From the NCBI GenBank assembly GCA_003138355.1, contig PLFX01000032.1, positions 23,640 through 87,639 on the forward strand: DNA of 64,000 bases, in the 5' to 3' direction. Position 1 is the first letter of the stretch, and each line of letters begins with the position of its first letter. The translations under genes were made by a program, and so were the position numbers. Shown one piece after another: positions 20,275-28,866 of this stretch. A model generated the notes under the pieces. The model had not been told where the DNA came from and did no database searches. It worked only from the letters and a program-made list of their open reading frames with translations. Origin of the DNA: Solirubrobacterales bacterium. Its GTDB lineage: Bacteria; Actinomycetota; Thermoleophilia; Solirubrobacterales; Solirubrobacteraceae.

Positions 20275-20811
20275 CTAGTGGACCAGCTCGCGCGCGTCGC
20301 GCCGTCCGCTCGCGATCTCTGATGCCTCGCGCAGGAGATCCTGGTTCATCAGCGCGAGAAACAGCAGCGAGCCGAAGATCACTACTGCATCGATGCTCTC
20401 GCGGCCCTCGCTCGTCCAGTAGTCGTCCTGGAGATTCAGCCAGAGGGCAAACTCGTCGAGCGTGAGCGCCGAGGCCATCCCGTAGCCGATCGCCGCGGTC
20501 CGTGAGCCCCAGCGCCGTTTAGGGTCGACGCCGAGCGCGACCTGCGCGTTCCAGGCATAACCGGTCAACAGCAGCCCGATGATCCCGAAGGTCATGTGAT
20601 GGATGTGGCGGCCCCCCGGCTCGATGTTGCGAAACGGTCCCCGCCCAGCGCGGATTGCGTGCGTGATCGCGCGCACCGTCGTGAACGCGGTCAGAAAGCC
20701 GACGTTCCCGAGGAACAGGCGCTCCTGGCGCGGGTCGGCGAGATGCTTGCGGTAGAGCCCCGACAGCACCTTCGGGGCGAGCAGCGAGCGCGACAGCGGG
20801 GGTAGGCCCAT
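20275..20811 (-). CDS. Integral membrane protein with a HIHH motif
   Basis: A 178-aa protein with about four membrane helices and two conserved-looking polar motifs, GGRHIHHMTFGI and LDEFALWLNLQDDYW. Clustered His and acidic residues at membrane faces suggest a metal site or proton pathway, but I do not recognise an enzyme family. ATG 20811 is preferred over the upstream TTG because TATCGT, a likely -10, lies 8 nt before it. Its stop is 2 nt from that of the convergent propeller-like gene. Confidence 0.6.
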   Translation of the reverse strand: MGLPPLSRSLLAPKVLSGLYRKHLADPRQERLFLGNVGFLTAFTTVRAITHAIRAGRGPFRNIEPGGRHIHHMTFGIIGLLLTGYAWNAQVALGVDPKRRWGSRTAAIGYGMASALTLDEFALWLNLQDDYWTSEGRESIDAVVIFGSLLFLALMNQDLLREASEIASGRRDARELVH

Positions 20812-20876
20812 CGATGCTGACGATACCCGGATGCCTTCCAAACAGCCGCGAAGGCCGTGTTGGGGGCCCGGGTCCC

Positions 20877-22133
20877 TTAGTCGCCACCCCGTACGCGAGA
20901 TGTCTTCGGGGTTAGGTCACGCACCGGCTTGCGCACCTTGGTCTGGTAGACGGCGGTATAGCCGACGTCGAAGCCGTGACGCGCGGCACGGAGATACAGG
21001 CGCCAGATTCGTAGCCGCTCGATCCCGGCGATCCGCTCGGCCTCTTCGAGGTGCCCGTCGAGGCGGTCGTGCCAGGCGCGAAGCGTGTCCGCGTAGTCGC
21101 GCATGAAGCCTTCGATGTGCTCCGTGTAGAAGTGAGCGCGCTCGAACGCGAGCTGCGTGCGGGAGAGCAACAGCGGGTGGCCGTCGGGAAAGACGTAGCG
21201 CATCGTGAACTTGTCGGCTGTCGGGTCCTCCTCGGGGCGCATCAGGCTGATCGCATGATTGAGAACGACGCCGCCCGGCTTGACCATGCGATAAAGCGTT
21301 CGCGCGTAGACGTCGATCTGCGACTCGCCAACGTGCTCGGCCATCCCGATCGAGGCGATCGCGTCGAACGGTTCGTCGCCCAACTCGCGGTAATCGGCGA
21401 TCCGGATCTCGACGCGGTCCTCGAGACCGGCAGCGGCGACGCGCTCGCGCGCCAGCTCGGCCTGCGAGGGCGACAGCGTGATGCCGGTGACGCTGACGCC
21501 GTGCTCGCGCGCCGCATGAATCGCGAAGCTACCCCAGCCGCAGCCGACGTCAAGTACGCGCTGGCCGGGCTCGAGCTCGAGCTTCTGAGCGATCAGCTCG
21601 AGCTTCGTCCTTTGCGCCTCCTCGAGCGTCCTCGCCCCGCGCGAGAAGATCGCGCAGCTGTAGGTCATCGACTCGTCGAGAAACAGCGCGAAGAACTCGT
21701 TGCCGACGTCGTAGTGGTAGCGCACGGCTGCAGCGTCGCGCGCCGGACTGTGGCGCTCGCCTTTAAGGATCAGCTCGCTGCGTGGACGGCGCGGGATCCC
21801 GGCAGGGATTGCGGCGAGGACCAGCGTGGCAAGCAGTCGCGCCTTGTCCTTCCCCGTAAGCGCCGGTGGTTGCCAGTCGTCGACGACGATGAACGCGGCA
21901 TCGAGGTCATCGCACTCCAGCGAGCCTTCGACGTAGGCGCGGCCGAGGCCAAAGACGCCGGGAGCGCGCAGCGCGTGCGCGAGCGCCGAGGCGCGCTTCA
22001 CGTAGAAAGTCGGCGATCCCGGCTCGGTCGCCGCAAGCTTGCTCCCGTCCCAGAGCTCGAGCGCGAACGGGCGCTGCGGAAAGACGCGGGCAAGCTCCCG
22101 GCATAACGGTGCACAAACTCGCACGAGTGCCAC
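20877..22133 (-). CDS. cfa: Cyclopropane-fatty-acyl-phospholipid synthase family methyltransferase
   Basis: Transfers a methylene or methyl group from SAM to the double bond of phospholipid acyl chains at the membrane surface. The 418-aa protein has the N-terminal CFA domain (lipid binding), HYDVGNEFFALFLD, the SAM loop VLDVGCGWGSFAIHAA, and EHVGE and TEHIEGFMRDYADTLRAW near the C-terminus, all typical of Cfa/CmaA enzymes. The GTG start is preceded by TAGGCT with 6 nt between, a leaderless layout. It is divergent from the amidase. Related actinobacterial enzymes make cyclopropane, methyl-branched or oxygenated lipids, so the exact product is open. Confidence 0.88.
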   Translation of the reverse strand: MALVRVCAPLCRELARVFPQRPFALELWDGSKLAATEPGSPTFYVKRASALAHALRAPGVFGLGRAYVEGSLECDDLDAAFIVVDDWQPPALTGKDKARLLATLVLAAIPAGIPRRPRSELILKGERHSPARDAAAVRYHYDVGNEFFALFLDESMTYSCAIFSRGARTLEEAQRTKLELIAQKLELEPGQRVLDVGCGWGSFAIHAAREHGVSVTGITLSPSQAELARERVAAAGLEDRVEIRIADYRELGDEPFDAIASIGMAEHVGESQIDVYARTLYRMVKPGGVVLNHAISLMRPEEDPTADKFTMRYVFPDGHPLLLSRTQLAFERAHFYTEHIEGFMRDYADTLRAWHDRLDGHLEEAERIAGIERLRIWRLYLRAARHGFDVGYTAVYQTKVRKPVRDLTPKTSRVRGGD

Positions 22134-22197
22134 AGACGAAGCCTATTGCCGGCGAGCCCCGCCGTCCCAGCCGAGCGAGCGTGGCTTAAGCTGAGCC

Positions 22198-22944
22198 ATC
22201 GCTCGCGGCCGCTCTTCACTTGCAGCTCTGGCCGTCCTTCTGATCGCCGCCGCGCTCGGCGCGCTCGCGGCCGAGGGAGCACCGGCGCGCGCCCCGGCAG
22301 ACGCCGCCGGTGCTACCGGCGCGACGGCGGCGACCGGTGCGACGCCCACGCTCCTGCCGCTTCTGGGACCGCCGAAAATCGTCAAGGACTTCATTCCGTT
22401 CGGCGCCGAGCGCAAGGCTCAGATGCGCGCCTACGCCGAGCTGCACTACGGCATTCGGAGCTACCACATCGTCGGCCCGCATCTGGTGATCTGGCATTTC
22501 ACCGCGACGACGACGTTTTCGAGTGTGTGGAACACGTTTGCCGACGACCTGCCCGACGTTCAGTACCACGTGCTGCCCCAGGTATGCGCACACTTCGTGA
22601 TCGACACCAGCGGGACGATCTACCAGCTCGTGCCGCTTGACCTCATGTGTCGCCAGGTCGTCGGCCTCGACTACACGGCGATTGGCATCGAGAACGTCGG
22701 CATGTCCGATCAGCAAGTCATCGGTGACTCGGCGCAATATCACGCCGCACTCGAGTTGACGCGCTGGCTGCGCTGCCGCTATGACCTCCCGGTCCGCAAC
22801 GTCATCGGGCACAACGAAAGCCTCTCGAGCCCCTACTACATCGAGCACGTCGCCTCGTGGCGCGGCCAGACGCACGAGGACTTCAACCACCACGACATGA
22901 ACATCGTCCGCGCCGCCGTCGCCAAGCTCGCCTGCCGCGCCTGA
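22198..22944 (+). CDS. Secreted N-acetylmuramoyl-L-alanine amidase-like protein
   Basis: Predicted zinc amidase (amidase_2/PGRP type) that cleaves the glycan-peptide bond of peptidoglycan outside the membrane. The track ORF begins at 22423, but the frame is open upstream and encodes a clear signal peptide (LAALAVLLIAAALGALAAEG) and a linker. Amidase features are VIWHFTATTTF (first His ligand), YHVLPQVCAHFVIDTSGTIYQL, TAIGIENVG and NVIGHNESLSSPYY (second His). An in-frame TGA lies at 22192-22194, leaving ATC 22198 as the best-placed first codon, 5 nt after a TAAGCT -10-like box. The start is therefore abnormal and may be a sequencing or assembly error for ATG. Confidence 0.72.
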   Translation: MARGRSSLAALAVLLIAAALGALAAEGAPARAPADAAGATGATAATGATPTLLPLLGPPKIVKDFIPFGAERKAQMRAYAELHYGIRSYHIVGPHLVIWHFTATTTFSSVWNTFADDLPDVQYHVLPQVCAHFVIDTSGTIYQLVPLDLMCRQVVGLDYTAIGIENVGMSDQQVIGDSAQYHAALELTRWLRCRYDLPVRNVIGHNESLSSPYYIEHVASWRGQTHEDFNHHDMNIVRAAVAKLACRA

Positions 22945-23050
22945 GCGCTGGCGCGCGGCAAGCTCGGCTCGATCAAGTCGAGGCCGGCGGCATCCTTACC
23001 AGCGCGCTGGGTAGATGAGATCACGCAGCCGGCCTCGACCGTCGCGCGCG

Positions 23051-23851
23051 CTAGTACATCACCGCGCCGGCGGACACGTTGATGTCCTGGCCGGTGAGGT
23101 TGTTCGCCGCGCTGGAGCACAGGAAGAGCGTCGTCTGGACGACGTCGGCTTCGGTGACGGTGCGCTTGAAGGCGGCCGCCTGGACCATCTCCGCGCGCAG
23201 CGCCTCTGGCGGAACACCGCGCGCCTGCGACATCGATGCGAGGACCCGGTTGAGACGAGGGCCCTCGACCGCCCCCGGGCTGATCACGTTGACACTGATG
23301 CCGTGCGGGGCAACCTCGTGGGCGAGCGTTCGCGTGAGTCCGACCACACCGAGCTTGGCGGCGGCGTACGGGGTGCGGTTGGGTAGCGGCCGCTTGCCGG
23401 TGACCGAGCCGATCGTGACGATCTTGCCGTGCTCGGCGCGCTCGAGGTAGGGGAGCGCCGCCTTGCACGCCAGGAACACGCCCGTGAGATTGACGGCGAT
23501 GGTCTCGTTCCACTCCTGCGGGGTGACATCGACCAAGGCCGCCGTTGGCCCCGGGGTGCCGGCATTGTTGACGAGCATGTCAATGACGCCGCGCGAGCCG
23601 GCCGCGAGCGCCATCAGCTCATTGAGGTGGGCGAGGTCGGTGACGTCGCCGACACGGTAGGCGGCCTCGCCGCCGTCGGCCTCGATCTGCGCGCAGACGC
23701 CGTCGAGGGTCTTCGCGCGGCGGCCGCTGAGGAAGACGCTCGCTCCCTTCGCTGCGAGGCCCTTAGCAATCGCCGCGCCAATTCCCTGCCCGGCACCTGT
23801 CACGACCGCAGAGCAGCCGGCGAAGCCGTTCTCGCGGACGATCACGCTCAC
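23051..23851 (-). CDS. SDR-family oxidoreductase
   Basis: Classical short-chain dehydrogenase/reductase of 266 aa, NAD(P)-dependent, cytoplasmic. The cofactor motif is TGAGQGIG, the structural NNAG is present, and the catalytic set reads IGSVTGKRPLPNRTPYAAAK (Ser, Tyr, Lys). The C-terminal GQDINVSAGAVMY is the usual FabG-like end. The substrate is not predictable; it resembles 3-oxoacyl reductases and sugar or alcohol dehydrogenases. Start: GTG 23851 (or GTG 23845); upstream sequence in the 432-aa ORF has no family similarity. Divergent from the flavoprotein gene across about 140 bp. Confidence 0.85.
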   Translation of the reverse strand: MSVIVRENGFAGCSAVVTGAGQGIGAAIAKGLAAKGASVFLSGRRAKTLDGVCAQIEADGGEAAYRVGDVTDLAHLNELMALAAGSRGVIDMLVNNAGTPGPTAALVDVTPQEWNETIAVNLTGVFLACKAALPYLERAEHGKIVTIGSVTGKRPLPNRTPYAAAKLGVVGLTRTLAHEVAPHGISVNVISPGAVEGPRLNRVLASMSQARGVPPEALRAEMVQAAAFKRTVTEADVVQTTLFLCSSAANNLTGQDINVSAGAVMY

Positions 23852-23992
23852 GAGCGCGCGGCGGTTGTGAATCTCGTGGTCACCGATCGAATCAAGGATC
23901 ACGCCGCCTGCGCCGAGCAGGCGCCGAGCCCGAGCGTAGCGAATGCGCTGCCTTCGCGGGGCGGGTGGCCACGAGCGGATAAGGTCCCGGCG

Positions 23993-25134
23993 GTGCGTGT
24001 TCTCGTGCTGGGGGCGGGGTTCGGGGGGCTGGAGCTGACGACGAGGCTCGCGGATGAGTTCGACGGCCGCGTGGAAGTGACGCTGATCGATCAGAGCGAC
24101 GCGTTCGTGTTCGGCTTCTCGAAGCTCGACGTGATGTTCGGGCGCACGGTGCGAGAGGCGGTGCGCCACGATTACCGCGACATCGTCAAGCCTGGCGTGA
24201 GGTTCGTCCAGGCAAGCGTCCAATCGATCGATCCGGCTGCCAGGCGCGTTGAGACCGATGCGGGGGCGTTCGAGTGCGACGTCCTCGTGGTCGCACTCGG
24301 CGCCGACCTCGACGTTGCAGCGACACCCGGCCTTGCGGAGACCGGGCACGATTTCTATAGCGTCGAGAGCGCGTTTGCGACCCGCGACGTGCTCGCAGCC
24401 TTCGATGGCGGCCGCGTGATCGTCGGCGTCCTCTCGACACCGTTCAAGTGCCCACCGGCGCCCAGCGAGACGGCACTCCTGCTACACGATCACCTGGTCC
24501 GGCGCGGACTCCGTGAACGCTCCGAGATTTCCCTCGTCATGGATTTCGGGCGGCCGATCCCACCGTCCCCGGAGGCATCGACGCTGCTGGAGGGCGCGTT
24601 CGCCGAGCGCGAGATCGCCTGGCACCCGCGCAGAGAGGTCTGCCAGCTCGATCCGTCACGGAAGGTCGCGACGCTCCGTGACGGCGGCGAGATGCCATTC
24701 GACCTGTTTCTCGCAGTGCCAGTCCATCGCGCACCCGCCGTCGTGCTCGAATCGGGTATGACGGAGAACGGCTGGATACCAGTCAATCCGCTGACGCTCG
24801 AGACGCGGTTCGACGGCGTGTACGCCATCGGCGACGTTGCCGCGGTCGGCACACCACGCGCCGGCGTGTTTGCCGAAGGCCAGGCCGCCGTTGCCGCCGA
24901 GCACATCGCTGCGCCCTCAACGGCAGAACAAGCGATGCGCAGTACGGTGGGCGCGGCGTCTGCTACCTCGAGATGGGCGCTGGTCAGATCGCGCTCGTAG
25001 ACGTCACCTTCTTTGGCGACGAGCGCATCGGCAAGCTGGTCGGGCCGTCCGCCTCGTACATGGCGGACAAGGCCGAGTTCGGTTCCAGCCGGATCAAGCG
25101 CTGGTTCGGTCGCGACTGGAACTCGCCTCCTTAA
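23993..25134 (+). CDS. FAD-dependent pyridine-nucleotide-disulfide-type oxidoreductase, frameshifted near the 3' end
   Basis: Flavoprotein of the sulfide:quinone reductase / NDH-2-like group. It starts RVLVLGAGFGGLE (dinucleotide-binding Rossmann motif), has VVALGAD and the C-terminal FAD-binding YAIGDVAAVGTPRAGVFAEGQ. After about 24910 the frame of the track ORF turns into unlikely sequence and stops at 25000, while the next frame continues NGRTSDAQYGGRGVCYLEMG and VDVTFFGDE...FGSSRIKRWFGRDW to a TAA at 25134, as expected for this family. One base appears to be missing near gcgccctcaac. The GTG start has TAAGGT 7 nt upstream. Whether it is a broken gene or an assembly error needs read data. 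Confidence 0.75.
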
Positions 25135-25172
25135 TCGAGCCTCCGGCAGGCTCGCTACGATCGACCGCCGCG

Positions 25173-25952
25173 ATGCACGAAACCACCCCGACCGTCTATC
25201 TGATCGCGCGCACGGCGGTTGATAGCGCTGCGATTCGCGCGTACCTCGAGGACGTCGGGGGCGCGAGCTGGCTCGAGCGGATCCTGGAGGACGAGCCGAA
25301 GGATGCGGAGCTACTCGTCGAGTTCGCGGGGCGTGCCTGCTATCGCAGCTGGGAGCCGGGCCTCAACGCCAACGTGACGCGGGTTCGCACGGATCGCGCC
25401 GCCTACCTCGAGAACATCCTGCGCAGCGCGCACGGGAGCGTGCTCGAGCACGCGAGCTACAGCTTCGCGCTGCGCAACGTCTCGCGCACCTTCACCCACG
25501 AGCTCGTGCGCCATCGGGCGGGCTCGGCCTTCAGCCAGGAGAGTCTGCGCTACGTGCGCCTGACGGACATCGGCTTCCGCGTGCCGCCGGCGCTCGAGCC
25601 GATGCGCGAGCGCGTGCTCGCGATCGTCGAACAGCTCGAGGAGTTCCAGCGCAAAGCCGCGCAGGCGCTGGCACTCGACGACGAGGGCGTTCCCTTCCAC
25701 GTGAAGAAGGAGGCAACCTCAGCGATGCGCCGCCTAGCCCCGATCGGGCTTTCGACGGACATCATCTGGACCGCGAACGTGCGCACGCTGCGCCACGTGA
25801 TCGAGATGCGGACCGACCCCGGAGCCGAGGAGGAGCTGCGGCTTGTGTTCGACGAGATCGCGCAGATCATGCGGCGCGAGGCACCGCTGCTGTTCCAGGA
25901 CTACGAGCGGCACGAGGACGGCAGCTGGGTGCCGACCTACCGAAAGGTGTAG
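25173..25952 (+). CDS. thyX: Flavin-dependent thymidylate synthase
   Basis: Makes dTMP from dUMP using methylene-tetrahydrofolate, FAD and NADPH. The 259-aa protein carries the ThyX signature RHRAGSAFSQESLR and the downstream LSTDIIWTANVRTLRHVIEMR region. The ATG is 39 nt after the flavoprotein gene; TACGAT lies 11 nt before it and could serve as its own -10. A strong stem-loop follows 41 nt after the stop. MetF, encoded 16 kb away, uses the same folate cofactor. Confidence 0.93.
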   Translation: MHETTPTVYLIARTAVDSAAIRAYLEDVGGASWLERILEDEPKDAELLVEFAGRACYRSWEPGLNANVTRVRTDRAAYLENILRSAHGSVLEHASYSFALRNVSRTFTHELVRHRAGSAFSQESLRYVRLTDIGFRVPPALEPMRERVLAIVEQLEEFQRKAAQALALDDEGVPFHVKKEATSAMRRLAPIGLSTDIIWTANVRTLRHVIEMRTDPGAEEELRLVFDEIAQIMRREAPLLFQDYERHEDGSWVPTYRKV

Positions 25953-25993
25953 TCGTCCCGACACCGGGCGCGAGCGCGCCCCAAGCAAGGAGG

Positions 25994-26023
25994 CTGCCGG
26001 GGGACCGCTCGGTCCCCCGGCAG
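25994..26023. terminator. Strong hairpin between convergent thyX and acs
   Basis: ctgccgggggacc pairs perfectly with ggtcccccggcag around a 4-nt loop (gctc). Its placement between two convergent stops fits a bidirectional terminator. There is no long T-run. Confidence 0.7.
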
Positions 26024-26028
26024 CGCAG

Positions 26029-28026
26029 CTAATCCTCTTCGGGTGCGGTCGCGATCGCCTGGCCGAGCATGTCGACCACGGCGGGGTCGCGCAGGGTGGT
26101 CACGTCACCGAGCGCGCGGCCCTCGGCGATGTCGCGTAGGAGGCGGCGCATGATCTTGCCTGAGCGTGTCTTCGGCAGGTCGTTCGACCAGATGATGCGC
26201 TTGGGTCGCGCGAACTTGCCGATGTGGGCCGCGACCGTCTCGCGGATCGCCTCCTCGATCTCGGTGGTGCCCTCGATCGTGCCCTGGAGCGTGACGAAGG
26301 CGCAGATCGCCTGACCGGTCAGCTCGTCCGACTGGCCAATCACGGCGGCCTCTGCGACTGACTCGTGGGCGACGATCGCCGACTCGACCTCAGCGGTCGA
26401 GAGGCGGTGGCCGGACACGTTGACGACGTCGTCGATCCGGCCAATTACCCAGATGTAGCCGTCCTTGTCGCGGCGCGCGGCGTCGCCGACGAGGTAGGTC
26501 GTGTTGCCGAAGCGCTTGAAGTACGTCTCAACGAAGCGCTCGTCGTCGCGATAGAGGGTGCGGAGCATCGCCGGCCACGGCCGTTTGAGGACGAGCAGGC
26601 CCTGCCCCTCCTTGATGGTCTTGCCCTCGTGCTCGTCGACGACGTCGGCGAGGACCCCCGGGAACGGCGTCGTCGCCGAGCCCGGCTTCGTCTCGGTGAT
26701 GCCCGGGAGCGGCGTGATCATGATCTGGCCGGTCTCGGTCTGCCACCACGTGTCGACGATCGGGCAGCGCTCGGCGCCGATGATCTTGTGGTACCAGAGC
26801 CACGCCTTCGGGTTGATCGGCTCGCCGACGGTGCCGAGCAGCCGCAGCGAGCTCAGGTCGAACTTGCGCGGGTACTCGGCGCCCCACTTGATGCAGGCGC
26901 GGATCGCGGTCGGCGCGGTATAGAAGATCGTCACGCCGTAGCGCTGGATGATCTCCCACCAGATGCCCTTGTGCGGGTAGTCGGGGGCGCCTTCGTACAT
27001 CACGCCCGTGGCCCCGTTGGCGAGCGGTCCGTAGACGATGTAGGAGTGGCCCGTGACCCAGCCGACATCGGCGGCGCACCAGAAGACGTCCTCGTCCGGA
27101 TGGAGGTCGAAGACGTAGCGGTGCGTGGCGGTCACGCCGGTCAGGTAGCCGCCCGAGGTGTGCAGGATGCCCTTCGGCTTCGCCGTCGAGCCGCTCGTGT
27201 AGAGGATGTAGAGCGGGTCCTCAGCGTCCATCGGCTCAGCCGGGCATTTGGCGTCGGCCGCCGCCACGATCTCGTGGTACCAGACGTCGCGGCCCGAGCG
27301 CATCTCGCACGGCGTGCCATGCGCGGCGATCACGATGATGTGCTCGAGCGACTCGAGATCCCCGACCACTAGATCAACCGCCTGCTTGATCGGTGTGATG
27401 GTGCCCTTGCGTGAGGCGCCATCGACGGTGATCAACACCTTCGCTTCGGCGAACTCCATCCGCTCGCGGACCGCCTCCGGCGCGAAGCCGCCGAAGACGA
27501 CGTTGTGCGGCGCCCCGATGCGCGCGCATGCGAGCATCGCGACAGCGACTTCCGGGATCATCGGCAGGTATATGCCGACAACGTCGCCCTTCTTGATCCC
27601 GAGGTCCTTGAGCGCATTGGCGAAGCGCTCGACGTCGGCGAGGAGGTCGGCGTAGGTGAGCTTGCGCTCCGAGCCGTCCTCGCCGAGCCAGTTGAGCGCG
27701 ACGCGATCCCCGCGCCCCGCCTCGACATGGCGATCCAGACAGTTGTACGAGACGTTCAGCTGCCCGCCGACGAACCACTTGTAGAAGGGCGGGTTCGAGT
27801 CGTCGAGAACCTTGTCCCACTTCTTGAACCAGTGGAGCTCTTCGGCCTGTTTGGCCCACCAGCCCTGCCAGTCCTGCTCGGCTTCCTCATAGACCTTCGG
27901 ATCGCTGAGTAGCGCCCGCTTGCGGAAGCCCTCAGGCGGCGGAAAGCGCTCGACGTCCAGCAGCGACGAGAGCTCGCGCTCGAGCTCCACGTCGTGTGTG
28001 TCCAACTCGGTCGGCTCAGTTGCCAT
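26029..28026 (-). CDS. acs: Acetyl-coenzyme A synthetase
   Basis: Activates acetate to acetyl-CoA through acetyl-AMP. The 665-aa protein has the N-terminal ACS domain (DWQGWWAKQAEELHWFKKWDKVL), the P-loop-like YTSGSTAKPKGILHT, the acetate-pocket region VDTWWQTETGQIMI, and the C-terminal LPKTRSGKIMRRLLR, whose Lys is the known acetylation switch of Acs enzymes. ATG 28026 is preceded by GAGAGG. It lies downstream of satP on the same strand; the 86-nt gap holds a GC-rich hairpin, so read-through from satP may be partial. Large antisense ORFs across it are codon-bias artefacts. Confidence 0.96.
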   Translation of the reverse strand: MATEPTELDTHDVELERELSSLLDVERFPPPEGFRKRALLSDPKVYEEAEQDWQGWWAKQAEELHWFKKWDKVLDDSNPPFYKWFVGGQLNVSYNCLDRHVEAGRGDRVALNWLGEDGSERKLTYADLLADVERFANALKDLGIKKGDVVGIYLPMIPEVAVAMLACARIGAPHNVVFGGFAPEAVRERMEFAEAKVLITVDGASRKGTITPIKQAVDLVVGDLESLEHIIVIAAHGTPCEMRSGRDVWYHEIVAAADAKCPAEPMDAEDPLYILYTSGSTAKPKGILHTSGGYLTGVTATHRYVFDLHPDEDVFWCAADVGWVTGHSYIVYGPLANGATGVMYEGAPDYPHKGIWWEIIQRYGVTIFYTAPTAIRACIKWGAEYPRKFDLSSLRLLGTVGEPINPKAWLWYHKIIGAERCPIVDTWWQTETGQIMITPLPGITETKPGSATTPFPGVLADVVDEHEGKTIKEGQGLLVLKRPWPAMLRTLYRDDERFVETYFKRFGNTTYLVGDAARRDKDGYIWVIGRIDDVVNVSGHRLSTAEVESAIVAHESVAEAAVIGQSDELTGQAICAFVTLQGTIEGTTEIEEAIRETVAAHIGKFARPKRIIWSNDLPKTRSGKIMRRLLRDIAEGRALGDVTTLRDPAVVDMLGQAIATAPEED

Positions 28027-28062
28027 GCTCCACTCACCTCTCTTGTTCGGGGCCGGCCCGGC

Positions 28063-28091
28063 TGGCGGCGCCCCGTCCGGGCGCCGCCAGG
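28063..28091 (-). terminator. GC-rich hairpin between satP and acs
   Basis: ctggcggcgccc pairs perfectly with gggcgccgccag around a 5-nt loop. It lies 22 nt downstream of the satP stop on the minus strand. No U-tract follows, so it may act as a partial terminator or an mRNA stabiliser that tunes acs relative to satP. Confidence 0.5.
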
Positions 28092-28112
28092 CCGAGTCGT
28101 ACTACCTAGTGT

Positions 28113-28709
28113 TTACCGCTTGAAGGCGAAGAGCGGCACTACTTCCTTGCCGAACGTGCTGTTCACGACAGCGCCGAACGAGGCGTACCAGGCAGCCGCA
28201 GCGGTCGCGAGACCGAGGAAGCCGCCGATCGTGTGCATCGTGTCATGGCCGCTCAGCGGCAGGTTGTTCTGCCCGATGGCGAGGAAGATGAACGTCGCCG
28301 TCAGCAGCACGAAGACCAGCAGCACCGACCCGCTGACGCGCAGGGCGGCCACGCTCATGTACGCGGTGAAGATCGCCCACGCCCAGAAGTACAGGGAGAT
28401 CCCGTGGTCCGCGTTTGCGAGGCCACCGGCGTTGAACGTCAACAACAGCCAGGTAGCAATCCAGAACGCACCGTACGAGGTGAAAGCCACAGCTCCGAAC
28501 GTGTTGCCGGTCTTGAACTCCCACATTCCGGCCAGAAGCTGCGCAAAGCCGCCGTAGGCGAGCGCGAGGCCGAGCACCACGCCCGTGTCGCCGGGGCTAA
28601 CCAGGTTGGCATTGACCATCGACAGGACGAACGTCGTCATCGCGAATCCCGCAAGGCCCAACGGCGCGGGGTTCGCGATCTTGGGCCCTGACGAGCCTGA
28701 TCCTTCCAT
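28113..28709 (-). CDS. satP: Acetate/succinate transporter of the AceTr (SatP/GPR1-FUN34-YaaH) family
   Basis: Six-helix membrane carrier for acetate. The family signature near the N-terminus is intact (NPAPLGLAGFAMTTFVLS), and GMWEFKTGNTFGAVAFTSYGAFW matches the conserved second motif. 198 aa from ATG 28709, which has AGGAG 7-8 nt upstream; the track start is further up without support. It precedes acs, so uptake and activation of acetate are encoded together. The upstream region holds a strong -10-like element and a structured leader. Confidence 0.92.
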   Translation of the reverse strand: MEGSGSSGPKIANPAPLGLAGFAMTTFVLSMVNANLVSPGDTGVVLGLALAYGGFAQLLAGMWEFKTGNTFGAVAFTSYGAFWIATWLLLTFNAGGLANADHGISLYFWAWAIFTAYMSVAALRVSGSVLLVFVLLTATFIFLAIGQNNLPLSGHDTMHTIGGFLGLATAAAAWYASFGAVVNSTFGKEVVPLFAFKR

Positions 28710-28820
28710 TTGTGCTCCTCTCCTTAGTCGCATGGTGGATCATGCGACCCTCGGTTTTCGCGGGTTCGGGGGAACCTGCGAGGGTAAACCGCGAGGAGCA
28801 TAACCCGCCCGCGAGCGGCT
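28710..28820 (-). promoter_or_regulatory. satP promoter and structured leader
   Basis: On the minus strand the element gcgggttatgctc (28796-28808) carries a TATGCT -10 candidate. Downstream come the pairs ccctcg/cgaggg, ggttc/gaacc and tcgcatg/catgcga, then AGGAG and the start codon. A second pairing, cggttt with aaaccg, crosses the first stem, so two alternative folds are possible. The same cgggttatgctc element recurs upstream of two genes near 48 kb. No known riboswitch class is recognised. Confidence 0.4.
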
Positions 28821-28866
28821 CAAGCAAATTTTTTTTAGGCTGCCTTGAGCTTTGCAGCCCGGCCGC

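Noticed and set aside
24837-25172. N-terminal extension of ThyX (371-aa ORF)
   Set aside because: Belongs to the flavoprotein C-terminus in another frame and to spacer; ThyX starts at 25173.
26365-27372. 335-aa plus-strand ORF inside acs
   Set aside because: Antisense to a certain acs gene; high-GC third positions make long antisense frames common here.
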